A DNA stretch of 64,000 nucleotides, taken from contig NW_026944383.1 of assembly GCF_033439725.1 (NCBI RefSeq), positions 2,356,001 to 2,420,000 on the forward strand, given 5' to 3'. Made by a program: the position numbers and the translations under genes. A model generated the notes under the pieces. It was not told the DNA's origin, ran no database searches, and saw only the letters and a list, made by a program, of their open reading frames with translations. Source of the DNA: Neurospora tetraspora. Lineage: Eukaryota; Ascomycota; Sordariomycetes; Sordariales; Sordariaceae. Shown one piece after another: positions 37,303 to 50,700 of the stretch (positions are counted from its first letter, which is position 1; each line of letters opens with the position of its first letter).

Positions 37303-39640
37303 ATGGGCATATTCGGTTTCTTCTCCAAACCCGATCAAGACCCTCTCGAAGCCCACCTAAACGAGTACCACCGCCGACAACGGCCTGGACCCACCCCTCA
37401 TCGACAGTGGACGAGCAGCGGCGGTGTCCCAACCCGGAGCAATCCATCCTCTCGGCCCCCTTCCCGTAGCGCTTCCCGGTTCGGTCGCTCCCGCAAGGCC
37501 TGTCATGCCCACAGCAACAGCAATGGCAGCAACAAGGGCCCGTCAACCGCGTCGATAGCCGCCGCGCTAGCTGCCCAGCAAACGGGTCCACTGCCGAATT
37601 TCTTCTCGTTCGAACAGGGCTCCGAGCGCGCTCAGGGTCGGTACCAGAATGAGTCAACTCCTTTGCTTGGGAGGTTCCGGGCCATGCCTGGCGGGCCTGG
37701 TAGGAGGCGGGAGTCGGACGACCACCAGGGACTGTTGACGGCTGGGTGGAGGGGGAGCGTGCATGTGGGCTATGGCGCCTTGATGGCCGCTGCGGCGGAG
37801 GGGGATGAGGAGTACGACGACAGTGGGAGCGAGGATGAAGACGACAGCGAGGGCGATGGGATGCTGGACTCCGGATTCCTCGGCGCAGGCACGCTACATG
37901 GATCGACATTAACGAGGAGGGTGATGATAAAAAAGCTGAACAGGGCTCGCAGGAGGCTTTATTACACCTGGGTAGACCCGAAGGCTTCTGTGATCAGGAG
38001 GGTGGTAGAGCATTGGTGGAGCCGATGGTTTGTCCTGGTAGTATTACCGGCCATTTTGGTAAGTTGGCAGAGTGCGAATCGCTCCGTGAGCCCCAGCGAT
38101 GTGCTGACAAAAGATGTGTAGGCTGTTGCGTGGTGCGCGATACCCATCCCACAATACCCAATACCGGACTACGACGACGGGCGCGACCCGACAACTCCAC
38201 CGACAGTACCAGGCGAACAACCAGGGCGCAGAACTCCCGGCCACGGAGCGGCGCGAGTGCAGGTCAACTTCTGGTTCTTCCTCTTCGTCTACTATAGCTT
38301 CTACAACTTGACGGCCCTAATATGGATCACAAAAATCTTCAACCTCTACAGTCTGAACTGGTGGCCACAGTCTCTCGGGTTTCCCCTTACCGTCTTCACG
38401 ATCGGCGTCATCTCGCTAGCAGCACCTATACCGCTCTACCTCATCCCCGAACTGCGGTGGCTGATTGTTCACAACACAGCATGGATTAGCTGGACCTTCG
38501 TCATTATGGCCATGCCCGTCACCATCGCTTTCTGCATCCTCATGACTAACGAGCGTCACCTCAAGCTACGACATTCTCTTTCCGAAACTCAGCGTATATT
38601 CACATCATCGTGGTGGGCCGGCGAGTCCGGAAACAACAGCCGCCGTGAATCGACGCGGCGGGCCGACACCGGGCTGGACGCCGCTGAGTTTGGGTTTGAC
38701 GAGGGCCTCAACCGGAGGCCTTCGGTACCCGTCCGAATAAGGCGCAGATGGCTCCCGGCGAGCTTTGTCCGCTTCGTGTGGTTCTGCCTGGCCCTCTCAA
38801 TCGGCCTTCTTGCCTATGTGATAGGAGAGGCGTATGCCGAGATTTACCTGCGTACGCTTCCGCATAACAACTTGGAGACCATTGTCTATGTCTATGGATG
38901 GGTATCGACCGTGTATCTTCTCGACGGGCTGACGGGTTGGATTTTGGGTGGCAGCGAGGGCGAGAGAGTCGGAAGCTATCCGTTAAGCTTTATCTTCAAG
39001 CTGTTAGTAGCCATCTCCTGCCCCTGACTTTGATCAACCCTCGCTAACCTCCCAACCCTTACACAGCTACTTCATGCTAACCTACCAAACCTACGTCCGC
39101 GCCCTATACGCTCGCCTCCGCTCTCCAGAACAGTTCGTGATGCTTCAAGTCCTCTCCTCCACGACCCTGATCATCGTCACACCCATCCTCATGTCCCGCC
39201 CCGTCCATTGGTTCCTGACCATCACCAACCTCAGCGGCCAATCCTACGGCTCCTACCAGAAGATCTGCATCCGCAACGTCTTCATCCGCTTCGTCGCCGA
39301 AAACGCATCCATGCTCGCCTTCTTGGGGAGCGTTGTCATCCTGCACTTCGGCCCGAACAAGGACGTGTACCCCTACTTTGCCTTTGACGGCGAGCCGGAC
39401 GACACCTCAGACTTCGACTTTGGTCTGACATTCTATGCCTCAAGCATAACCTGGGCGTGCGAGTTGGCGGCGGGATTCATCGTGTCGGGTCTGATTAGGC
39501 TTATCTATGGCGTCAATGTTGTGACGGAGGGAAAACTTGATTTTGCGGTATGGCCCGAGTTGCTGCCGACCAGTGTGGCGGTGGTGTTGCATGTGTTGCA
39601 GAATATGCTGTTTTCCATTGTTCGGTTGCAGTTTCACTAA
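37303..39640 (+). CDS. Conserved-type polytopic membrane protein, function unknown
   Basis: Three exons, 37,303-38,058, 38,122-39,002 and 39,067-39,640, give 736 residues. Intron 1 is 63 nt (GTAAGT, branch CTGAC, TGTAG) and intron 2 is 64 nt (GTTAGT, branch CTAAC, CACAG). Both splices restore continuous hydrophobic segments, which supports the model. Residues 1-220 are disordered, with RS-, G- and acidic-rich parts. Hydrophobic helices follow at about 235-255, 301-321, 339-360, 374-392, 468-488, 505-527, 568-588, 623-640, 665-695 and 712-732, so nine or ten membrane spans. The loop at 393-465 is basic and probably cytosolic. It starts MGIFGFF; the frame stays open upstream without an ATG. I do not recognise a transporter family or a conserved catalytic motif, so I assign no function. 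Confidence 0.85.
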
Positions 39641-41598
39641 GAGCAACTGTTTGTTCGTTTTGGTCGAGTGGTTTGATACCCCTGGGATGGATGCTGGGAA
39701 CGTTAAAGGAGCGGGCGACGTGTTATCGTTGAACGTGGACGTGGGAACAGTTGTTGGGTCGGTCGGTACAAGTCGCGCAAGTTTGTGTGTGCCGGAGCAC
39801 ACCAGTCCGGTCGGTAACACGACGCCGTTTTGGTGCTTGCGATTGCGAAGAGTCAACAGGAAAAGAAAAAGGGGAAGAAAAGTGAAGAGACGGGAAAGCG
39901 GATGGGGGGAAGTGATGCGGATGCGAAGAACTATCCATCAGTTTCCCCGCTACCACCAACTTCAGATCCCACACCAGCCATCCCTCACACATTTCATGCG
40001 CACCCACAGCACAGCACAACCACCTCACCTCGCGATCACAAAAGAAACAAACAAGGCGTCGTGTATTGGCGGCTAGCGGAAGTGACGAAGAAAGAGGAGA
40101 GAAATAACAAGCCAGTGGTGGTGGGGTTTGTCGTACGGCGTCCTTTTCAAGGAAAGAGGGGTGGGATACGCGCGGGATTTATATTAATCGGTGTAGATGC
40201 GGTTTGATTGCGTGCGCCGGCGGCCATCGTCACTGTCACAATCACAGTAGCCGTTGGGTTCATTGCGGAAAGGGGGCCCAGGACCGTTACGGGGGGCCAT
40301 GGGGATGGTGGTCACACCACATCCGCGACACGGGCGACCAGAAGCACGACATACTTATAACAGCCATCGGATGCACCACACACACGAAACGCAACGAAAC
40401 ACACGCAACGAAACCAAACGCACGACACGACATGACGATAACCATGAATATTGGAAGAAACAAGGAGGAAAGACACGAATGAATTTCACGAAGATCATGA
40501 ACACAACACTGCCATGACAGCGGCATCGCAGGACATAACGTTAGACAGTCGTCATTTGTCCAGGGAGAGCAAACCACAATCAATACGCACAAAGGACATA
40601 GAGGCATACTGGACACCGAAACAACCACGGTTGAGTGTACATAGTATACCTTGCCATACCTGCTTCGAAACCGCCCTGCTTTTTGCTTGCTACCACCCAT
40701 CATTCAGTCAGAGCAGTTAGAGTTAGAGAGAGAGAGAGATACATACCACTGCAGAGTGAGATAGAGAGGTGGAAAAGGGGAATTGAATAACCTCCCCCAA
40801 GACTAGAGCAGGTCATAGAGCATTTTTCCATACCATCCACGAGTTACTGATGCCACACAATTTCCTGACTAAACAATATACTCTACCCGTGTCCGTAGTA
40901 AGATGTAACTATTGTGGGTACTTGTTCCGGGATGTGGGCAAGGATGGTGCTGTGCGGTAGGTAGGTATGTGGTGTGTATGCCATTCTATATATGCTAGGG
41001 ATACGAGAAATAGGAGAGTGAGTGAGTGAGTGACGTATCAGATTGAACCATTTTTATCATATGCAGTATGGCATGGCATGGCATGCTTGGTACTAAAAAC
41101 CCCCCTTGGCATGTCCGGAAACAAAACTATATTGACCTGGGTGGGCTATGCTCCTTGAGATCTCCATGTGAGGTACTTGTAGGTATAGATTGACATTCTC
41201 TGAGTCTCATAATTGTTTCATCGTTAGGTACTTCAATTCAGGTTCCTGATAAGACTACGAACTACTTAGCGACAGCTGGCAGCCCGAAACAAGGTGCAAA
41301 GGAGAAAGAGAACCTTGATGGCCAACCTCAACATCGATCTTAAGCACTTTTCTCATCGATGTGTTTCCGTCATGCTCCTGACTCATCTTCCTTTTTAGGT
41401 AAGGTACTCCAGTCGGCAGGCGTATACTCTGCTCCTACCCAGTTACTACGTTACCGAGTACATTTCCTTCCCTCTTCTCTTATTCTGAGATTTTCTCTTC
41501 CTTTCTTTGTCTTATCTTTTCTTTTCTCTTCCTTTCTTTGTCTTATCTCTTCTTTTCTCTTCCTTTCTTTGTCTTATCTCTTCTTTTCTATTCTTTTT

Positions 41599-41631
<33 letters not shown>

Positions 41632-44600
41632 CCCTCTCCTATTCTTTTCTTTTCATCTCTTTCTTTCTCTCTACTGTCATTTTCTGTGTGTATTTTTTTT
41701 CACGCTCTCCTTTCTCAAAACATCCATATAATATGAGACGCCCGTCATTGAAGCCCACAGGATGCCCAAAAGTTAGCTAAACCTGGCCGAACTTGCCAAT
41801 CAGCCCAGGTACAAGAGGCTGCCGGGGAACGCAAAGCATACAGACGTGCTTGCTTGCTTTTGCTTGTCTTATACATAGTAAGGCTCGAGGCATCCGTCGA
41901 CGTGCAGTGAAAAGCACACTTTCCGCAATGTCATGCAGTGTAATCCTACCAAGCAGCATGTGGGGATCGTGTGTGTATGCCAAGACGGTCCGGACCTGGA
42001 ATGCGAAGGGTACGTACAAGGGGGAAGGAGGGTGGAAGGGGTGTGTGCATGGTGGAGGAGTGGTGGTGCTGTACTTTATGCAGGTGTTTCCAAACATATT
42101 TGATATCTATCAGCTTAATGTTGATACCCAGCTAGTGTCAAAGGAGGCAGTACGAGAAGCTTGCATGACTCTCCGTGGGTGATTGGAGAGGATATTGTAA
42201 TCACCGTTAAACGAAACGGATCAAAGAGCAGGATTTGATATCTGCTGGTCAGCCAGAGATAGCGAAATGCCAGACACAGATAGGAAGGTCAACGCGGGAC
42301 GGCTTCTGGCGGCTGAGGAGGACATGCCATGTTTGGTTGTGTATAGGAGCATCGAATATAGCCTATAGATCACCTACCTCTAGGGGAGGCGTGGACAGAT
42401 TAAACGAGCAAAGCCATGGTCTGCAAAGTGGTGTGCTGGCGGCTTTATGATTTTCTGCCCAGCCTTATGACTGAACGTCTCTACCCATTCCCCTTGATCT
42501 GCAACGTCAAAACCCGGTAATTCGGGTAAATCGGTATGGCATAGCCGGACTGAGCGAGTTTGATGTTTGGTTCCGAAATGGCGGCGTAAGGATAACCATG
42601 TCTAACCTTGAAGAATATGGCTCGCTCGGGGAGTCCTGGGGAAGAGGATTTGGTTCGGATGGAGGTTAGTAAAGTCAATAGTGTACGCCTCGGCGGGGAT
42701 CTCGAAGAGGGATCTCAAGGGGTGACGGCGTGGATCGGAAGGCCACGAGGAGGTGAACGTGTGGCGGTCAGGATGTCTTTTGCTGGGTCGGGTATCGCTC
42801 ATCCCGCAGGCTAATCAGGGGTTACCGGCAGGAGTCCTGGGGCTACCGGCCTTCTAGAAATCTTGGCTATGCTTGGCCCCGCTTGTGGAAAAGAGCGCCA
42901 TGTCCGTGTCCGTAGTGTCGAGCGAAGTGTCGAGCAAGTGTCGCGGGTGTTGGAGAGAATTGCCCATTGTCATCTCCTCTGCTCGTATCTTCTTTTTGGA
43001 TCGTCCTGCATGAGAACTTGTTGGTTATGTTGGCCAATGGAGATAGCACGGTAATTCGAGACTGTGTGACTAACAACACAAGGCGGCTACGGGAGCCTTT
43101 GTGTGTGGTGTGCTATCAATCTAAATGAGTAAAAAAGAAATAACGGTCCCGTGGGGTTTGGAGATCACGTAAGGTGGAAAGTGGAAATGTGAGACTGGAA
43201 CCTCGGGAGCTCTCACCCCGCAGCCACGACATGACTGTAGGCCAGTGAGAGGGCAATGTTGAGGCATCTTGTCGTCGATAGGATGTCGCACGATTCATGA
43301 ACAGAGAAAGAAGGCGTTGCGGTCGTTGCAGACCGAACGGAGAGGGCTCGTTGCCATGCAGCTGCTGTACAGGGATGGTACATGATGCAGTGCAAGGTAC
43401 ACTTTGCAGTAGCCTAGACTAGTGTCATTGCTTGGATGGTGAATGTTGAGAGGTAAAAATCCGAATGGCCTCAAATCCTGCTCGAGATGATGGCTGCCTG
43501 CTGCTCGTTGCCCTTTCCTTGTTTCGTGAGTTGCACTTGTATCCGTTTTCATCATTGATGGATGTCCAGGAAGGAGCGTGGATGGGAATTTGGATTGTCA
43601 AGACGAAAAGCACATGCACAGGCAGGTGGGGTTGGACTTTTTAGTTTTCTTAGCCCCACAGATATCTACAACTCTACCCCACCTTTTCAGCGAGCAAGGT
43701 CCCCCAATCGGCCAATGCCCCTCGCTGGTTACATGGACTCAGGGCAGGACGGGACGTGAGCCCCTCTTCATCGAGCTCATTCACAAGAGAGACACTCTAC
43801 ACCACATTACGCCCACCTGCCATTTCCGAGGACCATCATTTGCTGACAGTCTACTCATCATATTCCGAATTCGTTGGCCCGCTCTACGTGATTGGGCGGC
43901 ACGTCAACACCAGCTTACGTTGATAAGATGATGAAGTCGTCTCCATCAGAGTCCAGAACCTCGACACTGCGCAACACATCCAAGGGGTAATCCACCTTCT
44001 GTATGCCCAATGCCAGGTACGTTCGGCTATATGTCGCCATCGTTCATCAAGCTGTTACGCTGCCGGTTTTACAACGTCTCGGTGATATGGCTCCGTGATA
44101 CCTATGGCTGATGCCGCTGACCGTTAGGCGATACTGCGATATCAGCCATTTAGACGACCATTGAGGGTCTCACCGACTCCACTCTGCGACGGGCCCCGGG
44201 GGGTGCCGCGGCTCCATCTGACTCTTTCCGGCAACGGACCCGCCCGTTTTACCATCTTTTTTTTTCACTGCGATCGCCGTCGTGCGTGTTTGCGATTTGC
44301 GCCCGCCTGTTCTACTGGTCGATAATTGGATCGCCTTCGCTTCCGCGCCGTGTCCGTTTTTTTCTCTCTCTTTTCCCTTTTTCACACCGCTCGCCATTCT
44401 TGTGAATCTTGTACGTACAGTCCGCTCACAGCAGTTCGGAGTCCCCTCGGTAGGTCCAGACAATCCCGTCTATTCTATTCACACCCACAGCAGCACGCAT
44501 ACCCAGCACACACCAGCACGCACCAAGACGAACACCCCACTCGTCTCGTCCCCGGCTCGTGTCTGCTGCAGCCCGCCCTATCATTATCACTCCTTACATA

Positions 44601-44784
44601 CACCCTTGAGCTTCACCCCCCCAACACTTCGGTCCTTTCCCGCGGCCGGAATCTAGGTGGCCTGTCACCGCAGCGCGCAGCTTGCCATTAGGAGAAGTTC
44701 TTGTCTGACACCAACCGAACCCTTAGGTTGCTTTAGCCAGCCCTCCTTTATATCCCACATAGATAGGCGCGAGCCGTCCAGAAC
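39641..44784. other. Gene-free 5.1-kb region
   Basis: No supported gene. The region has microsatellites: a GA run (about 40,724-40,738), GTGA repeats (about 41,019-41,034), and the T-rich tandem repeat at 41,491-41,631. ORFs of up to 138 codons occur but have no domains, and several derive from simple sequence. The final few hundred bases are the promoter and leader of the adenine phosphoribosyltransferase gene. Confidence 0.5.
41491..41631 (+). repeat. 31-bp tandem repeat followed by T30 tract
   Basis: Three almost identical 31-bp units (start TTTTCTCTTCCTTTCTTTG) lie at 41,491, 41,522 and 41,553. A diverged partial unit follows, then 30 consecutive T (41,602-41,631). The strand is extremely pyrimidine-biased over about 250 bp. 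Confidence 0.9.
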
Positions 44785-44817
44785 CTCTTTCCCTCTTTTT
44801 CTCTCTTCTCTCTCTCA
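44785..44817 (+). promoter_or_regulatory. CT-rich tract directly upstream of apt start
   Basis: A pure pyrimidine stretch of about 33 nt ends a few bases before the ATG at 44,820. CT-rich elements next to the start are common in highly expressed housekeeping genes of filamentous fungi and often mark transcription initiation; a role here is inference. Confidence 0.45.
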
Positions 44818-44819
44818 TC

Positions 44820-45642
44820 ATGAGCGCCAACGCCGAATCTGCCCCCCAAGTGGCAGACTTTGTTACCCTGACCCAGGACAACACCGCCAACACGCAATCC
44901 ACCGTCAACCAAGATGCCTCGGGACGCAAGCCCTCCTCCCCCGCCGCCGCCGCCGCCGAACTCGCCAGTACAAAGGTAAAGCTGATGGCCGCCTTGAAGT
45001 CGTTCCGCGATTTCCCTATCCCCGGCATCAACTTTATCGATATCCTCCCCCTCTTCCAGGACGTCAAGACCCACGAGGCTCTCCTCGTCGCTCTCCAGCT
45101 CCAGATCGAGCTCTCCCAGCAGAAGCCCGATGTCATTGTCGGTCTCGATGCCCGCGGCTTCCTTTTCGGCCCCTCTCTCGCCTTGAGAATGGGCGCTAGC
45201 TTCGTCCCCGTCCGCAAGCAGGGCAAGATGCCCGGTCCCTGCGTCACTGCCGCCTACGAGAAGGAGTACGGCACCGACTTCTTCCAGATGCAGGAGGGCG
45301 CCATCAAGCCCGGCCAGAAGGTTCTTATCGTTGACGATATCATTGCTACTGGTAAGCATTATGCGCCCACCTTTCCTTTCTTGGCAATTTTTTTGCCCTA
45401 TCACGCCATATCTCATCTCAGCGATGCGCTGGATCTTGGCCTTGCCCAATTGGCATACTTGCAGTTCAATTCGGCTAACAACAACTTTTACAGGTGGCTC
45501 TGCTGCTGCCGCTGGCGAGCTTGTCCAGAAGCTCGGTGGTGAGACGATCGGTTATCTCTTCATCCTCGAGATCGCTTTCCTCAAGGGCCGTGAGAAGCTC
45601 GGCGGTGTTCCCGTCACCACTCTTCTCGAGACCGATGAGTAA
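44820..45642 (+). CDS. apt1: Adenine phosphoribosyltransferase
   Basis: Two exons, 44,820-45,351 and 45,494-45,642, with a 142-nt intron (donor GTAAGC, branch GCTAAC, acceptor TACAG) give 226 residues. The enzyme makes AMP and pyrophosphate from adenine and PRPP in purine salvage, in the cytosol. Seen in the sequence: FRDFPIPGINFIDILPLF, the typical APRT N-terminal motif (about 62-79); GLDARGFLFG; the hood-loop region VPVRKQGKMPG; and the PRPP-binding signature VLIVDDIIATGGSAAAAGEL, which is assembled only when the intron is removed, since the intron splits the codon for the first Gly of GGS. Yeast and human APRT are about 180-187 residues; the extra 45 N-terminal residues here are Ala/Ser/Gln-rich and probably disordered. 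The next gene, on the other strand, is convergent. Confidence 0.96.
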
Positions 45643-47742
45643 ACTCAAAAAACAACATCGAATTCATCTAGACCTGCATATACGTCCAAAATTGCGCCAC
45701 CGTTATACCAATGTCTTATATCGCCGGCCATATACACCAGTTAAACATCGGCCGCTCAAGATCTACGACTCCTTTCGCAATTCTCGCTATCAATATGCGC
45801 CTTTACGACCCAGGATTTGGATTTTAACGGGGAAGAAGCATAAACGATACGGACCCGACGGTTGCGACCTGAACAACAAAGGAACACTGGGGCGACGGCA
45901 AGCCAACGGAGAGATACAATTAGGTTCTGCTCTCAGTTGCCAATCAAACAAAAGTTGGGACACGAAGGATTGGGGACTTTGGTTCTGCATTTACCTGGCG
46001 TTCGGGCGCGTTACAAAAAAGTGGGGTTCAATGGAAGGTATTCATGGTTAAAAGCCAACCTTCGGCCGTGAGAGAGGAGGATGCCATTGAGTAAAACAAA
46101 CTGTCTATTTTCTTTGGTTGCATGATAGACCGTTGGCTTCACGTCGAGGAAGTGAGGATGAAACTATTGCAGTGTTGCAACAATCACCTACCATTGCCTA
46201 GGCCCTTTCGTTCGCTACGAAGTATGGCCGTCTCGCTACTTGTTTCTGTGCTAAGAGCCACATTATACCCGAATGTTTGAAACACGCAAAGCTTATCGCA
46301 ACGTTTTCACTGGGACATGTCTACAGGGCGCAAATGCAGGAACACCACAGCAAGGACACTCGGCAGTTACAACAGTACAACACTGCGGCTTTTTTTCCTT
46401 TGAGGGTATGACTGCAGGATCGCCATTGACAACAACAACAACCTGCGCGATGACAACTCTGTATTGACCTCAACAAAAAAACAAGAATCTTAAAACCTTG
46501 ATGAAACACCAATCGGTCGTCGTCATAGCAACACTTGGGACCATCTGATTGGCTGATTCCCCGATTTCAACAAAATGTCGAACAGATTATCAAGCATCAA
46601 CTGCAAGTCATCGCAATACACGACATCAACACCTTGCGCCTTTTCGGTGAACCATCAATTGACGCTAGACCCAGCTGGCCCTTGTCAACAAACAACAACG
46701 GAGTGTGAGTTGTAGGTATACAGGTATGTAGCTATCGTCACCACAAAACCCCGACACTTTCTCCAAAGAAAAGGGGTCCGTCCAGGCCATGTACAAGCGC
46801 AAAGTGTACCTGCATCTGTTCCCCATCGGAGTTTCTACGCATCAAGGGGCGTGTGCATATGCCATACGCTACACCCTGCTTTTCATCCGTACTCCGTTTC
46901 GACGTTCCATATCCACTCGTCCGATGTCGGGGTCCGCGGCCGGGCCAAAGCAGAAGGGCCGGCCGGGATGAGAACGCAGTGTGGAAATGTAATGTCGATG
47001 CAACTGCCATCCCACATATATCCACCTTGGACACAGAAGGATGAGTTTTAGTGCCCTCCGTGCATCGGCATTTGCCTCTCTATCCGCTTCTTTTTTGAAC
47101 ATTGGGACGCAGCGGGACGCGGAGTGCCATACATATGTGAACTCTACTGCGTAAAGGGGAGTCCCTGCTAGAAGTCTGCATGCAGGAGAGGAGGTACCTG
47201 CGAATAAATGGGTTTGTGTTCTGCGGGTGTGATGGAACCTCCGCATCCGTATCCCCATCCCCATATAAGACAAGACTATACTTGCAAGACTAACAAAATG
47301 GCCTGGGAGGAGAGAAGGGTATGTATCGCAGATGAGGGTAAAGGAGGGGGTTCACTCGGCTAACGAAACTTGCAAAACAACGTAAGGAACCTGAGAATGG
47401 CGTAGATGGACAGTGATTATTAGTTCGTGTGATATATACAGAAATGACGCCAAAAGATATTAACAAAGACGTTGGCATGAAAAGCAACCAAGGAACAAAA
47501 ACAACTCTGTATGATGTACTGCAATAGAAAGTCTATACAATCGCTTCTTTCTCGAAACCACCCACCCCCTTTTTAAACATGCTCTGCTCTCAAACGCTGT
47601 TATATGCAAATAATCTTTAGCTAATTATCACTCACTCCCTCAACTCGCTATAAAAACCCCAACTCTCCAATCCCATCATCTTCGACACACGTCCCCTTCT
47701 CTTCACCCCCCTCCTCCTCCCCCCCCCCCCCCTCTCTCCAAA
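45643..47742. other. Spacer between convergent genes
   Basis: No gene is supported. The region should hold the 3' UTRs of the apt gene (+) and of the EDEM-like gene (-). A run of 14 C lies just outside the latter's stop codon (47,719-47,732). Short ORFs show no domain. Confidence 0.5.
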
Positions 47743-50700
47743 TCAAGCAACCCCCCCAGCATCCCCCTCATCCACAATCACATTCCTCACCCTCCTCCCC
47801 TGTGACTCCAAAAACCACCTCCTCCCCACCGCCACCCCCTTCGCCCTTTTCAGCGTCTCATACGTCATCTCCCCGCCTCCAACCATAATCATCGGAATCG
47901 GATTCCTTCTCACTAATCCACCGGGAGTCTTTTGTACCTGATCCAATAACGGCCTCGCCAGTCCTCCCCCTACTCCTTGGGTATTGTAGGTTTGACCAGA
48001 GTAGTAAGCAGCATACGAAGCATCTTCGTCGTCTCCGTCTGATACTACTACTACTAATTGTAAAGAGGTGGGAGAGGGGGGGAAGGCCGGGATGTTGGCG
48101 AGTTTTTCGGAGAAGGAACAGCCGCCGCGGCGGAGGAGGAGGATTTGGTGGGTGCGCGGGATGGAGTCGTCTAGTGGCGGCTTCTGGTTCTCGGAATCGG
48201 AATCGTTAGGGGAGGAAGCGGAACAGAGCTGCCCGGCGGCGTAGATGGTGGTGTAGTGGATCATGTCGCGGGGGACGGGGCCGAAGGCCGGGAGGAGTCG
48301 AGGGTGAGCAGGATTGTTGGCGATGTAAGGGGATGATGGGGGAGGCGGAGGAGGAGGGAGAGGGGCAGCGCCGATGCCGGTGGCGGTTACGGCGGTGGAG
48401 TTTAGGAAGACGTTGAACGGATATTTGATGCGTTTGGTGGTCCCATGGATGGATGAGATGGACGGGATGGAGGGGAGGATGGAGGGCAGAGCGGTGACGG
48501 CTGCTTCGAGGGGGATGCCGTGGAGGAGGTCGTCGAGGGAGGCGGCGAGGTTGGCGAGGAGGGATTTGACGTAGGAGCCGAGGGAGGAGGAGGCGGGTTC
48601 TTCCGAGGTGGTGTTGGCTGTTTCTATTTGTTGTTCGGACACCTCATCCTCTTGCTCCTTCTCTTGGGAAACGTCATTATCGTCAGTCTTGTTGCCGCTC
48701 TCGGGTTGAAGCTGCTCCTTATCCTTGTCGGCCTCATCCTGGCCGAGGTCCACATGGTGCAGATGCACGAACTTGACGTTAACAGGGTCGCGAACGAGGT
48801 TAAACCGCGGGTCGGACACCTCGCCTAGGATGGCTCGGTTCATAACGATGAACTCATCCCGGCCGAGAAGAACGCCGTTCACCTTGCTAACACGCCATTC
48901 GCCGTCCGAATCCTCCTCCTGCCTCATGGTCAGCCTCAGGCCGGAAAGGGTCTGGACCCGGATCCGATCCATGGTGAGGCGCTCGAGATTCTGCGTGCCT
49001 ATCAGGTAGTTGAAGGCGCTGCCGCCAATGAGTTCTTGCGCGTTGGAGGAGAACTCGAGCAGCATCTCGACCGGCTGGTTGATTTTGCGGCATGTTGCGT
49101 TTTGGGGAATCATTTCTGGTGGGAGAGACCAGGGGAAAGGCGTGAACCGGTCCAATTCGGTTTCAGGCTTCCTGGAAGATGTATGTTGACCGGAAGGCTT
49201 ACTACCCTCCGCTGGGAGTCCTAGACGGTTCTTTGGCTGCAACAAGTGCAGGTCTAACATCTTTGCGGCGTGGAAGATGTCGTCTCTGGCAGCGATGACC
49301 GAACCTGTGAGAGGAGTGATAGAAGGCGGTGCCGGGCAAGTGTTGGTATAGGCAGGGTCATGGTACACTATCAATTCCTTGTGACCAGACGTTCTTGATC
49401 GGACCGATGACTTCGCCTTTGGCAAGATGAGCGGATGGCCCTCTGTGGTAAACACAAAGGCAGCATCCAGCTTGTTTAGGGGATGCGACTCGTCAAACAA
49501 CAGATACAGATACTGCGTGGTCTCGCCAAGGAAGAAGCTTTCCATGCGATCGCTCTTCTCGCCGGTTAACACATTCTGAAGGCCTGCCCAGCCACATTGC
49601 GTAGTGCATCGCCTTTGAATATCTCTCATAACCATCTCGCCAACATAAAGATACCAGGGGTCCTTGGTAGCTTGGTATATGTAGTAGGTCGACTCGATGA
49701 ACTCGGGTCGTAATGGCCACCAGCCGAGACCGCCCTCGATGTCTTTGTGTGTAATGGACCAACGTTCGGGCAGCGCTGCATATCGCGCCCATATGGCAGT
49801 GTAGAGCAAGCTCGTTTCAATGGCCTCTTCAACCTCACCAGCGAGGACGAGCAGACCAGCGTAGAAAGCACCTAGGCTGTCTACCCAGTTAGTAGCCAGT
49901 GAGCCTGTCCATAAGTTGACGTTCTCATAGTGCGGGTGATCTCTGTCGCTATAAAGATGGCGTTTAATAGCAGCGTGGGCATGATGCCACGCCTGGAGGA
50001 AGGCATCGGGGGAGTTCTCAACATCAGTAAGTGGAGCAAAGAGAGTATTGGGGTCCAACCAGTCGTCCTTCGGTTTTGGCTCGACGGCTGTCCGGTTTGG
50101 AAGTTCGTGCCCAGAAAGCAAGATGTGCGACTTGAGTGCGTACTCAAAAAAGCTGTCGGCGCCAGCACCGACAACGGAATAAGGGCCTACCCAATGGCCT
50201 TGTTCAGCATCGACGCCTGCGCCGAGGAGGCCGATGTGGCTCTTCCGATACCACACTGCCCAGAAGGCTCGCTTTGCAAGCTGTTCGAACCGCGGATCAC
50301 CTGTCAAGCGACTGAGAACAGTGAATTCGAGAACAAGCGACCCGGCGCCAGCACTGCATGTCTCGGTGATCTCAGGAGGCCCATCAACTATGTGGTCCCC
50401 GGAAGACGTCTCATGCAGTGGCGAATTCTTGTAAAAGGGGATACCATGGCGCAGATTGACACGCGGATAAGGCATTCCCGTCTTCGTATAGAAGGCCGGA
50501 AGAATCCTTGTCCCAAGATCAAGCGCCAACCGAAGCAACTGGCCGTCGTAGATCAAGCCATTCGGCCAGTGAATGGGCGGAGGGCTCAGAGGATCATCCT
50601 CATGACCAAGAGGTTCATATCCATTGATCGGTAGTGCGCCAACAGCAAACAAATGGGCACTGAGAAGGCCGCCTACGCCACGAATGACCGTCTCGAAAAC

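Noticed and set aside
41359-41736. 125-codon Phe/Leu/Ser-rich ORF that looks like a membrane protein
   Set aside because: It is simply the translation of the C/T-only tandem repeat and T30 tract.
44748-45449. 233-codon minus-strand ORF
   Set aside because: It is antisense to the adenine phosphoribosyltransferase exon and runs through its intron; no domain.
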